A DNA stretch of 64,000 nucleotides from Paraferrimonas sedimenticola. Lineage in GTDB: Bacteria > Pseudomonadota > Gammaproteobacteria > Enterobacterales > Shewanellaceae. How positions within the stretch are numbered: the first letter of the stretch is position 1; each line of letters starts with the position of its first letter. The stretch lies in NCBI RefSeq assembly GCF_002282855.1, contig NZ_NRIR01000003.1, positions 248,001-312,000 on the forward strand. Reading direction: 5' to 3'. The notes under the pieces were generated by a model that worked only from the letters and a program-made list of their open reading frames with translations, was not told where the DNA came from and did no database searches. The position numbers and the translations under genes are program-made. Positions 46,045-54,740 of the stretch are shown here, piece by piece.

Positions 46045-46572
46045 TTAGCCTTCGAGTTCGGCCAAGCACATCTCTTCGTGAATTTGCTTACACCAAGTGT
46101 CAACGCGCTCGTCGGTCAGCTCAGGCTGACGGTCTTCGTCGATGCCCAGACCGATGAAGTGCTTGTCGTCTACCAGTGCTTTAGAAGCTTCAAATTCGTA
46201 GCCTTCGGTTGGCCAGTGACCGATGATGATGCCGCCTTTGTCGGTAACAATATCGCCTACCATGCCCATCGCGTCCAAGAAGTACTCTGCGTAGTCTTCC
46301 TGATCGCCACAACCAAAGATAGCCACTAGCTTGTCGGTGAAATCAATGTCTTCAAGCTCGGGGAAAAAATCGTCCCAATCGCACTGAGCTTCACCGTAGT
46401 ACCAAGTTGGAATGCCGAACAACAATAGGTCGAATTCAGCGATTTCCTCTTTGGAGCTCTTGGCGATGTCTTTTACGTCGACCATTTGCTTGCCAAGACG
46501 CTTTTGAATCATTTTTGCGACCGCTTCGGTATTTCCTGTGTCGCTACCGAAAAACAGACCAACTGTTGCCAT
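46045..46572 (-). CDS. fldA: FldA flavodoxin
   Basis: 175 residues, the length of long-chain flavodoxins. The FMN phosphate loop is GSDTGNTEAVA near residues 10-20. It carries electrons in place of ferredoxin. It lies 9 bp behind ybfE; the block fldA–ybfE–DUF2788–ybfF is conserved in this branch of gammaproteobacteria. In many relatives fur follows fldA; here alaA does. Confidence 0.96.
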   Translation of the reverse strand: MATVGLFFGSDTGNTEAVAKMIQKRLGKQMVDVKDIAKSSKEEIAEFDLLLFGIPTWYYGEAQCDWDDFFPELEDIDFTDKLVAIFGCGDQEDYAEYFLDAMGMVGDIVTDKGGIIIGHWPTEGYEFEASKALVDDKHFIGLGIDEDRQPELTDERVDTWCKQIHEEMCLAELEG

Positions 46573-46581
46573 GGATAACCC

Positions 46582-46899
46582 TTACTCTTGTGTATCGGTT
46601 TCAGCGAGGGCCAAACAAGCCTCTTGCTCGCTAAGAAGTTCTTTAATAAGAATCGATTCGATTAATTGACTGCGGCTGATATTACTCGCCAGTGCCGCAT
46701 TGTTCAAGGCGTCCAACAGTGGTTGTGAGACCTTGACCTCAATACGTTTCAGACCGTTAGCGCGATCACGCAGTATCTGATTGCGCTTGTTCACTTTTAG
46801 TTGTTGCGAGCGCGATAACGGATTGGTGCGAGGGCGACCTCGCTTTGGCACGTCGTCAAACAGATCGATCGTAGTTCTGTCGTGGGATTCCTTTGCCAT
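46582..46899 (-). CDS. ybfE: YbfE-like ribbon-helix-helix protein (LexA-regulated family)
   Basis: 105 residues from the ATG at 46899, 2 bp after the DUF2788 stop. The C-terminal part (IEVKVSQPLLDALNNAALAS, then NISRSQLIESILI) is an RHH DNA-binding fold; the N-terminal region is basic (KRGRPRTNPLSRSQQLK). In E. coli the homologue is listed as LexA-regulated; I see no SOS box directly upstream here, where it is embedded in an operon. Confidence 0.88.
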   Translation of the reverse strand: MAKESHDRTTIDLFDDVPKRGRPRTNPLSRSQQLKVNKRNQILRDRANGLKRIEVKVSQPLLDALNNAALASNISRSQLIESILIKELLSEQEACLALAETDTQE

Positions 46900-46901
46900 G
46901 G

Positions 46902-47123
46902 TTAACCTAGACCACTGCCTTCCCAAGACATTTGAATAATTCCCTTAGCAATAAAGCCTGCACAACCTAAAAACAGTACGGTCCATACGACATAGCGGCC
47001 AAATTTCGGCACATTGCCTTGATTCAGTACGTCTCGAATGGCCATGCCAATGAAAAAGAAAATGCCGGCAAACAGCAGATTCAGGCCAATGGTTTCTAGG
47101 TTTTGTAAGTTCTGTGCAAGCAT
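46902..47123 (-). CDS. DUF2788 small membrane protein
   Basis: 73 residues with two membrane helices (IGLNLLFAGIFFFIGMAIRD and VVWTVLFLGCAGFIAKGIIQ). DUF2788 proteins lie between ybfE and ybfF throughout this branch. Function is unknown. AGGAA precedes the ATG, and its stop is 2 bp before the ybfE start, so translation is coupled. Confidence 0.85.
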   Translation of the reverse strand: MLAQNLQNLETIGLNLLFAGIFFFIGMAIRDVLNQGNVPKFGRYVVWTVLFLGCAGFIAKGIIQMSWEGSGLG

Positions 47124-47170
47124 GAATGTCTTTCCTGACGAGCTAAGAGGCGCGACTATATCACAGACGG

Positions 47171-47944
47171 CTAAGGCCAGTCATGGCTTAGCTGGTCTAA
47201 AAAGTCGCCAACCAATTTATTAAAGGCGGCGGGCTTTTCGGCATGAAGCCAATGTCCGGTACCGTTAATGATTTTGGCTTTGGCATTGGGGAATTGCTTT
47301 AGAATACTGCCTTGATGCTCGGCGGTAATGTAATCCGAGTCAGCGCCCTTGATAAACAGCGCAGGGCCAGAGTAGGGCGCATCGCCCATTTGCCAGCCAA
47401 TGATGTGGTGATAGTGCTTGCGCAGCGCCGCTAAGTTTAATCGCCATTGAAAGCCTTGCTCGGCGCGTGCCAGGTTCTTAAGTAAGAAAGCGGACGTGCC
47501 AGAATCGATGCCGGCTTTTAGTAGGTGGTCCATCGCTTGTTGACGATTGTCGATGGCTTGCAGGTCCATACTGAGCATAGCGTCAAAGATGTTGTCGTGA
47601 TGATGCTCATAGGCCACTGGGGCAATATCGGCCGCAACCACAGCACGAATGCGCTGTGGCGCTTGAATGGCGGTACTGAGAGCAATCTTTCCACCCATGG
47701 AGTGGCCAACGAGGGCCACTTGGGGCAAGTCCAGCCAGTCCATTAACTTGATCAAGTCTTGCGCCAGCTCTTGATAGCTCATGCCATCAACCCAAGGACT
47801 TTGACCATGATTGCGCACGTCCACACTGATGACCTGATAACGACCCGCCAGTGATTGGGCCAAATTGCGCAAGTTTTGGCTATTGCCAAACAAGCCGTGA
47901 ATAAGAATGAGCGGGTGGCCTTTGCCGATTCGTTGATAATGCAT
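47171..47944 (-). CDS. ybfF: YbfF alpha/beta-hydrolase (esterase)
   Basis: 257 residues from the ATG at 47944 (MHYQRIGKGHPLILIHGLFG); a GTG 24 codons earlier also is in frame but has no support by length. The nucleophile is Ser in LVGHSMGGKIA, and the C-terminal His is in INGTGHWLHAEKP. E. coli YbfF hydrolyses short acyl esters. It is first of the ybfF–DUF2788–ybfE–fldA operon and divergent from seqA. Confidence 0.92.
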   Translation of the reverse strand: MHYQRIGKGHPLILIHGLFGNSQNLRNLAQSLAGRYQVISVDVRNHGQSPWVDGMSYQELAQDLIKLMDWLDLPQVALVGHSMGGKIALSTAIQAPQRIRAVVAADIAPVAYEHHHDNIFDAMLSMDLQAIDNRQQAMDHLLKAGIDSGTSAFLLKNLARAEQGFQWRLNLAALRKHYHHIIGWQMGDAPYSGPALFIKGADSDYITAEHQGSILKQFPNAKAKIINGTGHWLHAEKPAAFNKLVGDFLDQLSHDWP

Positions 47945-48103
47945 AGCGAGTTCGATAATTTTTTGCTGGCAGATTGTGCCTAGCCCGAGATAAATTGACA
48001 AGCCTTGTAGTCGCACACCATTCGGCTATGTATAATTCTCAGCGACCGATTTGTCGCCATTGAAGCCGTCAGTGGCACCACATTGATAAGGGACAGGATA
48101 TCA

Positions 48104-48709
48104 ATGAAATATATAGAAGTTGATGAACAATTATATCGTTACATCGCCAGCTGCACCAAAACTATCGGGGAAAGCGCCTCTGACATTCTTCGCCGCGAAC
48201 TTGGCTTGCCTGAGTTGACTCCTGAAGTGGCGGAACAACCGGAAACCATTAGCCAGCCAAGTCTGGACAGTGACATCGCGGTTGAAGCGCACCCAGAAGT
48301 AGAAGTGGCAGCTGAGGAAGTTGTCGAAGAAACCACCGAAGCAACAATTGAAGAGGTGGCTCCGACTAACAGCCAATCCTTTAAGCTGTTGTTGGACGAT
48401 TCAAACCTTGAGCACATGAAAGGTGCGGTTGGGCGATTCATCTATCTATTGCAGCAAGCGCATCAAAACAGCCCTAGTGCGTTTGAAAAAGTACTACAAG
48501 TGCAGGGCCGCGGCCGACTGTATTTTGCCACCAGCAAGGAAGAGCTGCTTAAGGCCAGTGCCACGGCTAATCCAAAGCAAATCGGTGAAAGCCAATATTG
48601 GGTGACCAGTAACAACAACACTGCTCGTAAGCGCGCAATTTTGACCGATGCTTTGACTCAGTTAGGTTGCGACTCGACACTAGCCCAGGACATTGCTAAG
48701 CAAATTTAA
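48104..48709 (+). CDS. seqA: SeqA, replication initiation regulator
   Basis: 201 residues from the ATG at 48104, matching the E. coli start (MKYIEVDEQLYRYIASCTK). The N-terminal oligomerisation domain holds GESASDILRRELGLP, and a C-terminal domain binds hemimethylated GATC. The linker between them (about residues 40-90) is unusually long and acidic (VEVAAEEVVEETTEA). Its presence implies Dam methylation and places the organism in the SeqA branch. pgm follows 19 bp later. Confidence 0.95.
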   Translation: MKYIEVDEQLYRYIASCTKTIGESASDILRRELGLPELTPEVAEQPETISQPSLDSDIAVEAHPEVEVAAEEVVEETTEATIEEVAPTNSQSFKLLLDDSNLEHMKGAVGRFIYLLQQAHQNSPSAFEKVLQVQGRGRLYFATSKEELLKASATANPKQIGESQYWVTSNNNTARKRAILTDALTQLGCDSTLAQDIAKQI

Positions 48710-48728
48710 TCCGATGAAGGACGCTTAA

Positions 48729-50369
48729 ATGCCTCTACATGCCCGCGCTGGCCAGCCAGCGCAGCCGAATGACCTTATCGACGTTGTCGGTCTGATCAGC
48801 GACTATTTTCAGTTAATCCCCCATCCGGACAAGCCGGGCCAAGCAGTCAGCTTTGGTACCTCAGGCCACCGGGGTTCCGCCAGTAAGCTGAGCTTTAACG
48901 AGTGCCACATTTTGGCGATTGCTCAGGCGGTGGTGGATTATCGTCAGAAGGCTGGGATAACGGGGCCCATGTACGTCGGTATTGATACCCACGCCTTATC
49001 GCGTCCTGCGTATCAAAGCGTGTTGCAGGTGTTAACCGCCAACCAGCTTGAAGTCATAGTACAAGCGCACAATGGCTATACCCCGACCCCTGTGGTCTCT
49101 CAGGCGATTGTGGCACACAACCGAGCCAATCAGGCGCAAGCGGATGGGCTTATTATTACGCCGTCACACAACCCGCCTGCAGACGGTGGCATTAAGTACA
49201 ACCCGCCGCACGGTGGGCCGGCCGATACCGACATTACCAAGCAAATCGAAACTGATGCCAATGCATACATTGCCGCGGGTCTGCAGGGCGTAAAGCGCAG
49301 TAATAGTCAACTGGCACACGCCAGCGGCTTAATCGTCGAGCAAGACTTGCAGGGGCAGTACATCGCCGCGCTTGAGCAGGTGATTGACTTGAAAGCCATT
49401 GCCAAAGCTGGCGTGCGTTTAATCGCCGACCCACTAGGTGGCTCTGGGGTGGCCTATTGGGATGAAATTGCTGAGCGCTTTGGCCTACAGCTAACCACGG
49501 TCAACACTCAAGTTGACCCTCAATTTGGCTTTATGAGCCTGGATAAAGACGGCAAGGTGCGCATGGACTGCTCATCGCCGTATGCCATGGCCAGTTTGCT
49601 CAACCAAACTCAAGAATACGACATTGCCATTGGCAATGACCCAGACTTCGATCGCCACGGCATCGTGTGTCAGGGCGATGGTTTGATGAATCCAAACCAC
49701 TTCTTGGCGGTTTGTATCGACTATTTAGCGGATCACCGCCCACACTGGGGTCGCGAGATTGCCATTGGCAAAACCCTAGTCTCCAGCGCCATGATAGACC
49801 GCGTTTGCGCTTACCACGGCTTGGAGCTAACCGAGACTCCAGTAGGCTTTAAGTGGTTCGTTGAAGGCTTAAGCCAAGGCACGGTTGGTTTTTGTGGCGA
49901 AGAGAGCGCCGGAGCCTGCTTGCTGACTCGCCAAGGCGACACTTGGTGTACCGACAAAGACGGTATTGTGCTTGGTTTGCTCGCCGCAGAAATCTTAGCG
50001 GTCACCGGACAAACGCCGGCGCAGCGCTATCGCGAACTTGAGCGCAAGCACGGTCGTGCCTTTTATCAGCGCAACGACGCGCCGATTAAACCAAAAGCCA
50101 AAAAAGCCTTGTTAGCGATGCAAGCGCAAGACATCAAGGCTAGTGAACTGGCCGGTGAGCCTATCTCGGCGGTAATGACCGAAGCGCCGGGCAATGGTGC
50201 GGCAATTGGCGGTGTCAAAGTCTGTACTCAAAACGCCTGGTTTGCCGCGCGTCCTTCCGGCACAGAACCACTTTACAAGCTATACGCCGAGAGTTTTGTC
50301 AGTGAAGCGCACTTGGCCGAAGTCATTGCTGATGCCGAGAAGATTTTGGCAGAGGCCATTAAAGGCTGA
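48729..50369 (+). CDS. pgm: Pgm, phosphoglucomutase
   Basis: 546 residues, identical in length to E. coli Pgm. It interconverts glucose 1- and 6-phosphate. The phosphoserine loop is GLIITPSHNPPADGGIKYNP, the metal loop IAIGNDPDFDRHG, and the sugar loop FCGEESAG. AAGGACG precedes the ATG. It is co-transcribed with seqA, as in E. coli, and ends at a strong terminator. Confidence 0.97.
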   Translation: MPLHARAGQPAQPNDLIDVVGLISDYFQLIPHPDKPGQAVSFGTSGHRGSASKLSFNECHILAIAQAVVDYRQKAGITGPMYVGIDTHALSRPAYQSVLQVLTANQLEVIVQAHNGYTPTPVVSQAIVAHNRANQAQADGLIITPSHNPPADGGIKYNPPHGGPADTDITKQIETDANAYIAAGLQGVKRSNSQLAHASGLIVEQDLQGQYIAALEQVIDLKAIAKAGVRLIADPLGGSGVAYWDEIAERFGLQLTTVNTQVDPQFGFMSLDKDGKVRMDCSSPYAMASLLNQTQEYDIAIGNDPDFDRHGIVCQGDGLMNPNHFLAVCIDYLADHRPHWGREIAIGKTLVSSAMIDRVCAYHGLELTETPVGFKWFVEGLSQGTVGFCGEESAGACLLTRQGDTWCTDKDGIVLGLLAAEILAVTGQTPAQRYRELERKHGRAFYQRNDAPIKPKAKKALLAMQAQDIKASELAGEPISAVMTEAPGNGAAIGGVKVCTQNAWFAARPSGTEPLYKLYAESFVSEAHLAEVIADAEKILAEAIKG

Positions 50370-50392
50370 GCGAAAAGCTTTGATACATCATA

Positions 50393-50416
50393 GGGACCCG
50401 GGCGGGTCCCTTTTTT
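50393..50416 (+). terminator. Intrinsic terminator after pgm
   Basis: GGGACCC (50393-50399), a 4-base loop, GGGTCCC (50404-50410), then six T. Confidence 0.95.
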
Positions 50417-50430
50417 ATGGTTAGATTGGC

Positions 50431-51321
50431 TTAAGAGTAATTGAGTTTTACCAAGCGAATGAGCTCTTGTAATACTGGGCCTATCACCTTGTCTTTACGC
50501 CACACCATGCATTGACCCAGTTGGGTTTCGCTAACGCTGTGATCCACCGGCAAGTGAATCAGCTTGTCTACTGCCGCTCGCTTTTGCAAAGCCCCATGAT
50601 TCAATCTCACCCAACCAACGCCATTGCTGGCAAACCAGATGGCGTTAGTGATTGAGTTCACCGACAGCGCATTGGTGGATAAGCGCCCTGGTTTGCGCAG
50701 GCTAGCGTCAGCGGCGTCAATGACCACTTCACGATACTTGGCCAAGTCACTAGCGGTGACAACGGGCAACTTAGCAAGAGGATGTTCCTTGGCACAGCAA
50801 ATGTGTTGTGGGACTGTGGGTAGTGAGAGGTAGTGGTAGCGGTCGATGTCTTTGGCGGTATGTCCTATCAAGGCGCAGTCGTAGATATCGTTTTCCAAAC
50901 CGGATAGGGCATCATGGCTACTGTCCTCGTATATGGATAGCTTCAACTCGGGAAATTTTTTGAGCAACTCCTGATAAACTGCGAAGTCGTTGTACTGCTC
51001 GCCGTAATCAACAACGTCGGTAACCGCCATGCGCAGCTGTGTTTCTTGCTGGCGATTATGGGCTTTGGCAATTAATACAAAAGCCTCGCAACGGCGCAAA
51101 ATGAACTCGGCCTCCTCTAATAGCACCTCGCCAATTGGGGTGAGCTCTACTGAACGACTGGTACGGTTAAATAGAGAGACGTTTAAGTCTATCTCTAAGT
51201 TCATCACCAAGTTACTGATTGCCGATTGAGCTTTGCCCAACTGGCGGCCAGCCGCTGAAAATGACCCAGTCTTGGCCACAGTGACAAAGGCATTAAGTTG
51301 ATTAAAATTGACGTTTTCCAA
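50431..51321 (-). CDS. LysR-family regulator
   Basis: 296 residues. The HTH is in residues 5-62 (NQLNAFVTVAKTGSFSAAG, AQSAISNLVMNLE), followed by a LysR effector domain. It lies alone between the pgm terminator and a small secreted-protein gene on the same strand; a terminator at 51427-51466 lies upstream of it. No obvious target is adjacent. Its effector is unknown. Confidence 0.9.
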   Translation of the reverse strand: MENVNFNQLNAFVTVAKTGSFSAAGRQLGKAQSAISNLVMNLEIDLNVSLFNRTSRSVELTPIGEVLLEEAEFILRRCEAFVLIAKAHNRQQETQLRMAVTDVVDYGEQYNDFAVYQELLKKFPELKLSIYEDSSHDALSGLENDIYDCALIGHTAKDIDRYHYLSLPTVPQHICCAKEHPLAKLPVVTASDLAKYREVVIDAADASLRKPGRLSTNALSVNSITNAIWFASNGVGWVRLNHGALQKRAAVDKLIHLPVDHSVSETQLGQCMVWRKDKVIGPVLQELIRLVKLNYS

Positions 51322-51426
51322 GCGCTCATTGTTTCCTTGTTGGACATCAAAGGACTGCTTCTAGTGTCGTTAGCAGACGGCAAAGCTGCAAGTAGAAATC
51401 TGGATGATGAATTTTGTCGGGTTGGA

Positions 51427-51466
51427 AAAGAAAACACCCGCTTGCGGGGTAGTTCGCAAGCGGGTG
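51427..51466 (-). terminator. Strong terminator after the small secreted protein
   Basis: CACCCGCTTGCG (51435-51446) pairs perfectly with CGCAAGCGGGTG (51455-51466). The minus-strand tail is TTTTCTTTT. Confidence 0.95.
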
Positions 51467-51476
51467 ATTGAGTCGC

Positions 51477-51716
51477 CTAAGTGCGAGAAGGCTTGTCGTC
51501 TGGGGATGACGGCTTCGCGCATTTGGCAAAGGTGTTGTTGTTAGCTCTCTCACGAGAGAACTTATACAACTTTTGTTTTACCGAATTGGAAAACATGGAA
51601 ACCTTGGCGGGGCGCTCCGCTGAGGCTTGCAAGCTGTTAGTCTCATTGGCGTTAGCCGCGTTTACACCTGATAGCATCGCGCCTACGCTGAGGATCACAA
51701 CGAGTAGTTTTCGCAT
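51477..51716 (-). CDS. Small exported protein, unknown
   Basis: 79 residues from the ATG at 51716; AAGGG is 10 bases upstream. A signal peptide is clear (MRKLLVVILSVGAMLSGVNA, cut near ANA). The mature part of about 55 residues is polar and basic with one Cys (FSRERANNNTFAKCAKP) and ends in Ser/Pro/Lys. I recognise no family. It has its own terminator. The 261 bp between it and 51978 hold no gene I can support. Confidence 0.6.
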   Translation of the reverse strand: MRKLLVVILSVGAMLSGVNAANANETNSLQASAERPAKVSMFSNSVKQKLYKFSRERANNNTFAKCAKPSSPDDKPSRT

Positions 51717-51977
51717 AGTTTTGATGCCCTTCAACTTGGTTGATCAAATTGGAGCGAGAATTCTAAGTCTTTCTGAGATTGATTCAAGTTAGCTGCGATA
51801 ACTAAAGCAGATAGATAGAATTTGGTTAGGAAACGTACGAGACTATTAACCAAGCGATTAGCAATCTGTGACACCGTTCGTTGAACCGAGATAGAGCCTT
51901 GGCTATGCTGCAATGCTGCGCGTTTTTTGCCGCACTAGCTGTATTGCAGCTCTCATCTGAAAAAGGCAAAACCTAAC

Positions 51978-52772
51978 ATGAGATTTCCAAGCTCTCTTCC
52001 AAAAACGCACCAAAGCGTCCTTCAAGATATTCTCTCTTTCTTTAGCCAAGATGCTCGTGTCATCGGTATTGGCGCTAGTGGCTCTTATGCTAGCAACAGC
52101 ATGGATAACTACAGCGATCTGGATTTAGTGATTGCGGTAGAAAATGACACATTTGATAGTGTGATGGCACAACGGTTTGAACTGCTAAAACAAATTCCTG
52201 GCTACGTTTCAGGTTTCACCGGGGAGCACGTTGGCGAGCCAAGATTAATCGTCAGTATCTTTGAGCCGAACGTGATTCACGTGGACTTTAAGTTTGTAGC
52301 GATTAGCGATGCCGCCCAGCGCGTGGATGATACGCAAGTACTATGGCAGCGAGATAATCGTTTGTCTGACGCATACGCTGACTCTGATTATCACTACCCT
52401 CAACCGGATCCTCAGTGGATTGAAGATAGGTTTTGGATCTGGGTGCATTATGGTGCCACCAAGATTGCTAGGGGAGAGGCATTCGAAGCGCTAGAGTTCT
52501 TATCTTTCCTGCGTCAGCAGGTGTTGTCGCCATTGGCGCTTCAGCAGGCCGGTTTGACTCCCTCTGGCGTGCGGACCATTCAACAGCGGTTACCTGAGTT
52601 TGCTCGGTCGCTGGAAGATACAGTTGCGACTTTAGAGCGCGACAGCCTAGTGCGAGCCTTTAAGGCAGCGATAGATGTGTATTTGTCGATTAGAGACGAG
52701 AGCGAATTAATCCTCAACCCGAAAGCTCAGCAGTTGTGCTTGGAATACTTTTACCAAGAATTAGAAAGATAG
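51978..52772 (+). CDS. Nucleotidyltransferase-domain protein
   Basis: 264 residues. The polymerase-beta-type motif is GASGSYASNSMDNYSDLDL (residues 32-50), with a third Asp probably in VIHVDFKFV. The C-terminal half is helical, as in aminoglycoside 6-adenylyltransferases. It could transfer a nucleotide to a small molecule; resistance activity should not be assumed from this. It stands alone and ends just before a palindrome at 52782-52797. Confidence 0.78.
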   Translation: MRFPSSLPKTHQSVLQDILSFFSQDARVIGIGASGSYASNSMDNYSDLDLVIAVENDTFDSVMAQRFELLKQIPGYVSGFTGEHVGEPRLIVSIFEPNVIHVDFKFVAISDAAQRVDDTQVLWQRDNRLSDAYADSDYHYPQPDPQWIEDRFWIWVHYGATKIARGEAFEALEFLSFLRQQVLSPLALQQAGLTPSGVRTIQQRLPEFARSLEDTVATLERDSLVRAFKAAIDVYLSIRDESELILNPKAQQLCLEYFYQELER

Positions 52773-52781
52773 TATGAAAAT

Positions 52782-52797
52782 GGCGCCAATTGGCGCC
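52782..52797. terminator. Palindrome between convergent genes
   Basis: GGCGCCAATTGGCGCC is a perfect 16-base palindrome between the nucleotidyltransferase and msrA stops. The minus side runs into ATTTTC, so it probably ends msrA. Confidence 0.65.
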
Positions 52798-52809
52798 GTT
52801 CAACTCTAG

Positions 52810-53310
52810 TTAGAAATCTCCAAAACTGATGTGGCAAGAGGGTAGTTCGTTCTTGGCCAGATAGCTTTGGTGGTACTCCTCGGCTTCATAAAACTCCGAC
52901 GCTTCACTGATTTCAGTAACTATCGGCTTTTGTCCCCATTTGCCGGATTCTTGCAGCGCCTGTTTAACTTCAGTGGCGACTGATTGCTCGTCGCTGCTTT
53001 GAAAGAAGATGGCGCTGCGATATTGGCTACCTTCGTCTTCGCCCTGGCGGTTTAAGGTGGTCGGGTTGTGGTTGGCAAAAAAGGCGTGCACCAACTCGCG
53101 GTAACTCACTTGAGCCGGGTCATAGGTCACTTCAACCACTTCCGCATGGCCGGTGTTACCGGTTTTCACCTCTGGGTAGCTTGGGTTTTCGAGCTCACCG
53201 CCCATGTATCCGCATACCGCGTCTTTAACACCATTAATCTCTCTGAAGAAGTGCTCGACTCCCCAGAAACACCCGGCACCAAATGTGGCTTTTGCAAATA
53301 CTGAACTCAT
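52810..53310 (-). CDS. msrA: MsrA, peptide methionine sulfoxide reductase
   Basis: 166 residues, the short MsrA type (no MsrB fusion). The catalytic Cys is C14 in FGAGCFWGVEHFF. It reduces the S form of methionine sulfoxide in proteins. The C-terminal YHQSYLAKN block is typical, and a second Cys (SCHISFGDF) may resolve. Upstream is an array of MetJ-like boxes at 53351-53382, so the gene appears controlled by methionine supply. Confidence 0.95.
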   Translation of the reverse strand: MSSVFAKATFGAGCFWGVEHFFREINGVKDAVCGYMGGELENPSYPEVKTGNTGHAEVVEVTYDPAQVSYRELVHAFFANHNPTTLNRQGEDEGSQYRSAIFFQSSDEQSVATEVKQALQESGKWGQKPIVTEISEASEFYEAEEYHQSYLAKNELPSCHISFGDF

Positions 53311-53350
53311 GACAACTCCTAACCTTTTACGCTATCTTTTTTATCTTTCT

Positions 53351-53382
53351 AGATGTTTAGACGTCCAAACGTCTGGATGGAT
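53351..53382 (-). promoter_or_regulatory. Array of four MetJ boxes upstream of msrA
   Basis: Four tandem 8-base units lie head to tail: AGATGTTT, AGACGTCC, AAACGTCT and GGATGGAT. The MetJ consensus is AGACGTCT; the middle two differ from it by one and one base. They lie 41-72 bp before the msrA ATG, a usual operator position. MetJ represses with S-adenosylmethionine. Confidence 0.7.
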
Positions 53383-53540
53383 TATTGCCTTAGAGTGGAA
53401 ATAATTGCAACCCTTAGATCGCCTTTTTGAGGAATTTTTGTAAAATGAGCGCGGTCGCCCGTGGCGAAAGCAAGCGCAGAAGGAGATTGAGCGTTTGGCG
53501 ACATCGACTCCAACCCATAATAAAAACAGGGGGTTATAAG

Positions 53541-54602
53541 TTGTTATCACGTGATCTGGATTTTTTAGGCTGGACCCTCAAGCAAGCCAAATCCAAAGAT
53601 TATTCAGAATCAAAAACCGAAATGGCTAAGGGCTGGCAAGCGCTAAACCCAAAGCTTGAGGTTAAATTGGTGGGCATAGGGATCATTGAGTTCCGCCCAA
53701 CCCAGGCCAGTGCCAAAGACATAGTTTTGTCTTGTGGCGTTCACGGCAACGAAACCGCACCGATCGAGATTTGCAACGATCTGGTCAATCAGATTCTTGC
53801 GGGCACGCTCGAATGCCAGCACAGGCTACAGGTACAGTTTGCTAACCTAGACGCCATGCTTATTGGCGAGCGTTTTGTTGAAGAGAATCTTAACCGTCTA
53901 TTTAGCGGTGCTCATAAAGGTAAAACCCACAAAGAAGCCGAGCGCGCTCGAGAGCTAGAACTGGCGACCCGTGACTTTTTTGAAGCTATGCCCTTTGAGT
54001 GGGAAAGCGGCGAGCGTCAGCGCTGTCACTACGACTTGCATACTGCCATTCGCGACTCTGCCCACCCTAGATTTGCGATTTATCCATTCCGTCACGGGCG
54101 GCCATACCGTCGCAGCCAATTGGCGTTTTTGAACGACTGCGGTGTCGACACCATATTACTTAGCGAACAGCCAACCACCACTTACAGCTATTACTCATCC
54201 CATCAATTTGAGGCGGATGCTTTTACGGTGGAGTTGGGTAAGGTACGTCCCTTTGGCGAGAACGACCACAGTCAATTCGCGATGGCTCGTGAAACCTTAA
54301 CCGCTTTGGTGAGCCAAAGTGATATCGAGTGGCAAGCCGATGCGTGGAAGGGCATGAATCTGTATCAGATTCATCAGGTTATCAATAAGGGCCATGAGGA
54401 CTTTCGTTTGGCCTTTGACGATGACACCGCCAACTTTAGCGCCTACGCTCAAGGCGAACCGTTGGCCTTTGAAAACGGACAAGCCGTCCCTGTGTTGGCC
54501 AAGGAAGAGCGCATCGTTTTCCCTAACGCCAAAGTGCCCGTGGGGCAGCGCGCCTTGTTGACCGTGGTGGCGGCAGATATTAGCGAACGCCTGACCGATT
54601 AA
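53541..54602 (+). CDS. astE: AstE-like succinylglutamate desuccinylase, TTG start
   Basis: 353 residues from a TTG at 53541, chosen because AGGGGG stands seven bases before it. In-frame starts at 53427 and 53445 would add a very basic extension (ESKRRRRLSVWRHR) with poor ribosome sites. Zinc ligands are in SCGVHGNETAPIE and YDLHTAIRDS, and a Glu is in FTVELGKVRPFGEND, the AstE pattern. AstE releases succinate and glutamate at the end of arginine catabolism. No astA, B, C or D is nearby, so the gene stands apart from its pathway. Branched-chain keto-acid dehydrogenase genes follow 138 bp later. Confidence 0.82.
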   Translation: MLSRDLDFLGWTLKQAKSKDYSESKTEMAKGWQALNPKLEVKLVGIGIIEFRPTQASAKDIVLSCGVHGNETAPIEICNDLVNQILAGTLECQHRLQVQFANLDAMLIGERFVEENLNRLFSGAHKGKTHKEAERARELELATRDFFEAMPFEWESGERQRCHYDLHTAIRDSAHPRFAIYPFRHGRPYRRSQLAFLNDCGVDTILLSEQPTTTYSYYSSHQFEADAFTVELGKVRPFGENDHSQFAMARETLTALVSQSDIEWQADAWKGMNLYQIHQVINKGHEDFRLAFDDDTANFSAYAQGEPLAFENGQAVPVLAKEERIVFPNAKVPVGQRALLTVVAADISERLTD

Positions 54603-54740
54603 AACAGACGATTGTAAACTGTACGTTACACTTAGCGACGTACATTTGCGCCGAGGGAGTTAGCGCTGGTTTGCCCACAGGTGGAACCACAGTTACCCTA
54701 AGTCCCTTGGTGGAATACAGGAAAAATAAAAGAGATAAGT
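54603..54740 (+). promoter_or_regulatory. Intergenic region upstream of bkd operon
   Basis: TGTACGT (54620-54626) and ACGTACA (54638-54644) form an inverted repeat with an 11-base gap, a possible operator for the keto-acid dehydrogenase operon. No gene is present. The bound regulator is not identifiable. Confidence 0.35.

Noticed and set aside
51978-52772. Aminoglycoside resistance gene
   Set aside because: The nucleotidyltransferase motif is shared by many enzymes, and nothing shows drug specificity or mobility.
53427-53540. Upstream starts for the astE-like gene
   Set aside because: They add a basic tail not seen in the family and have poorly spaced ribosome sites, while TTG at 53541 has a strong one.
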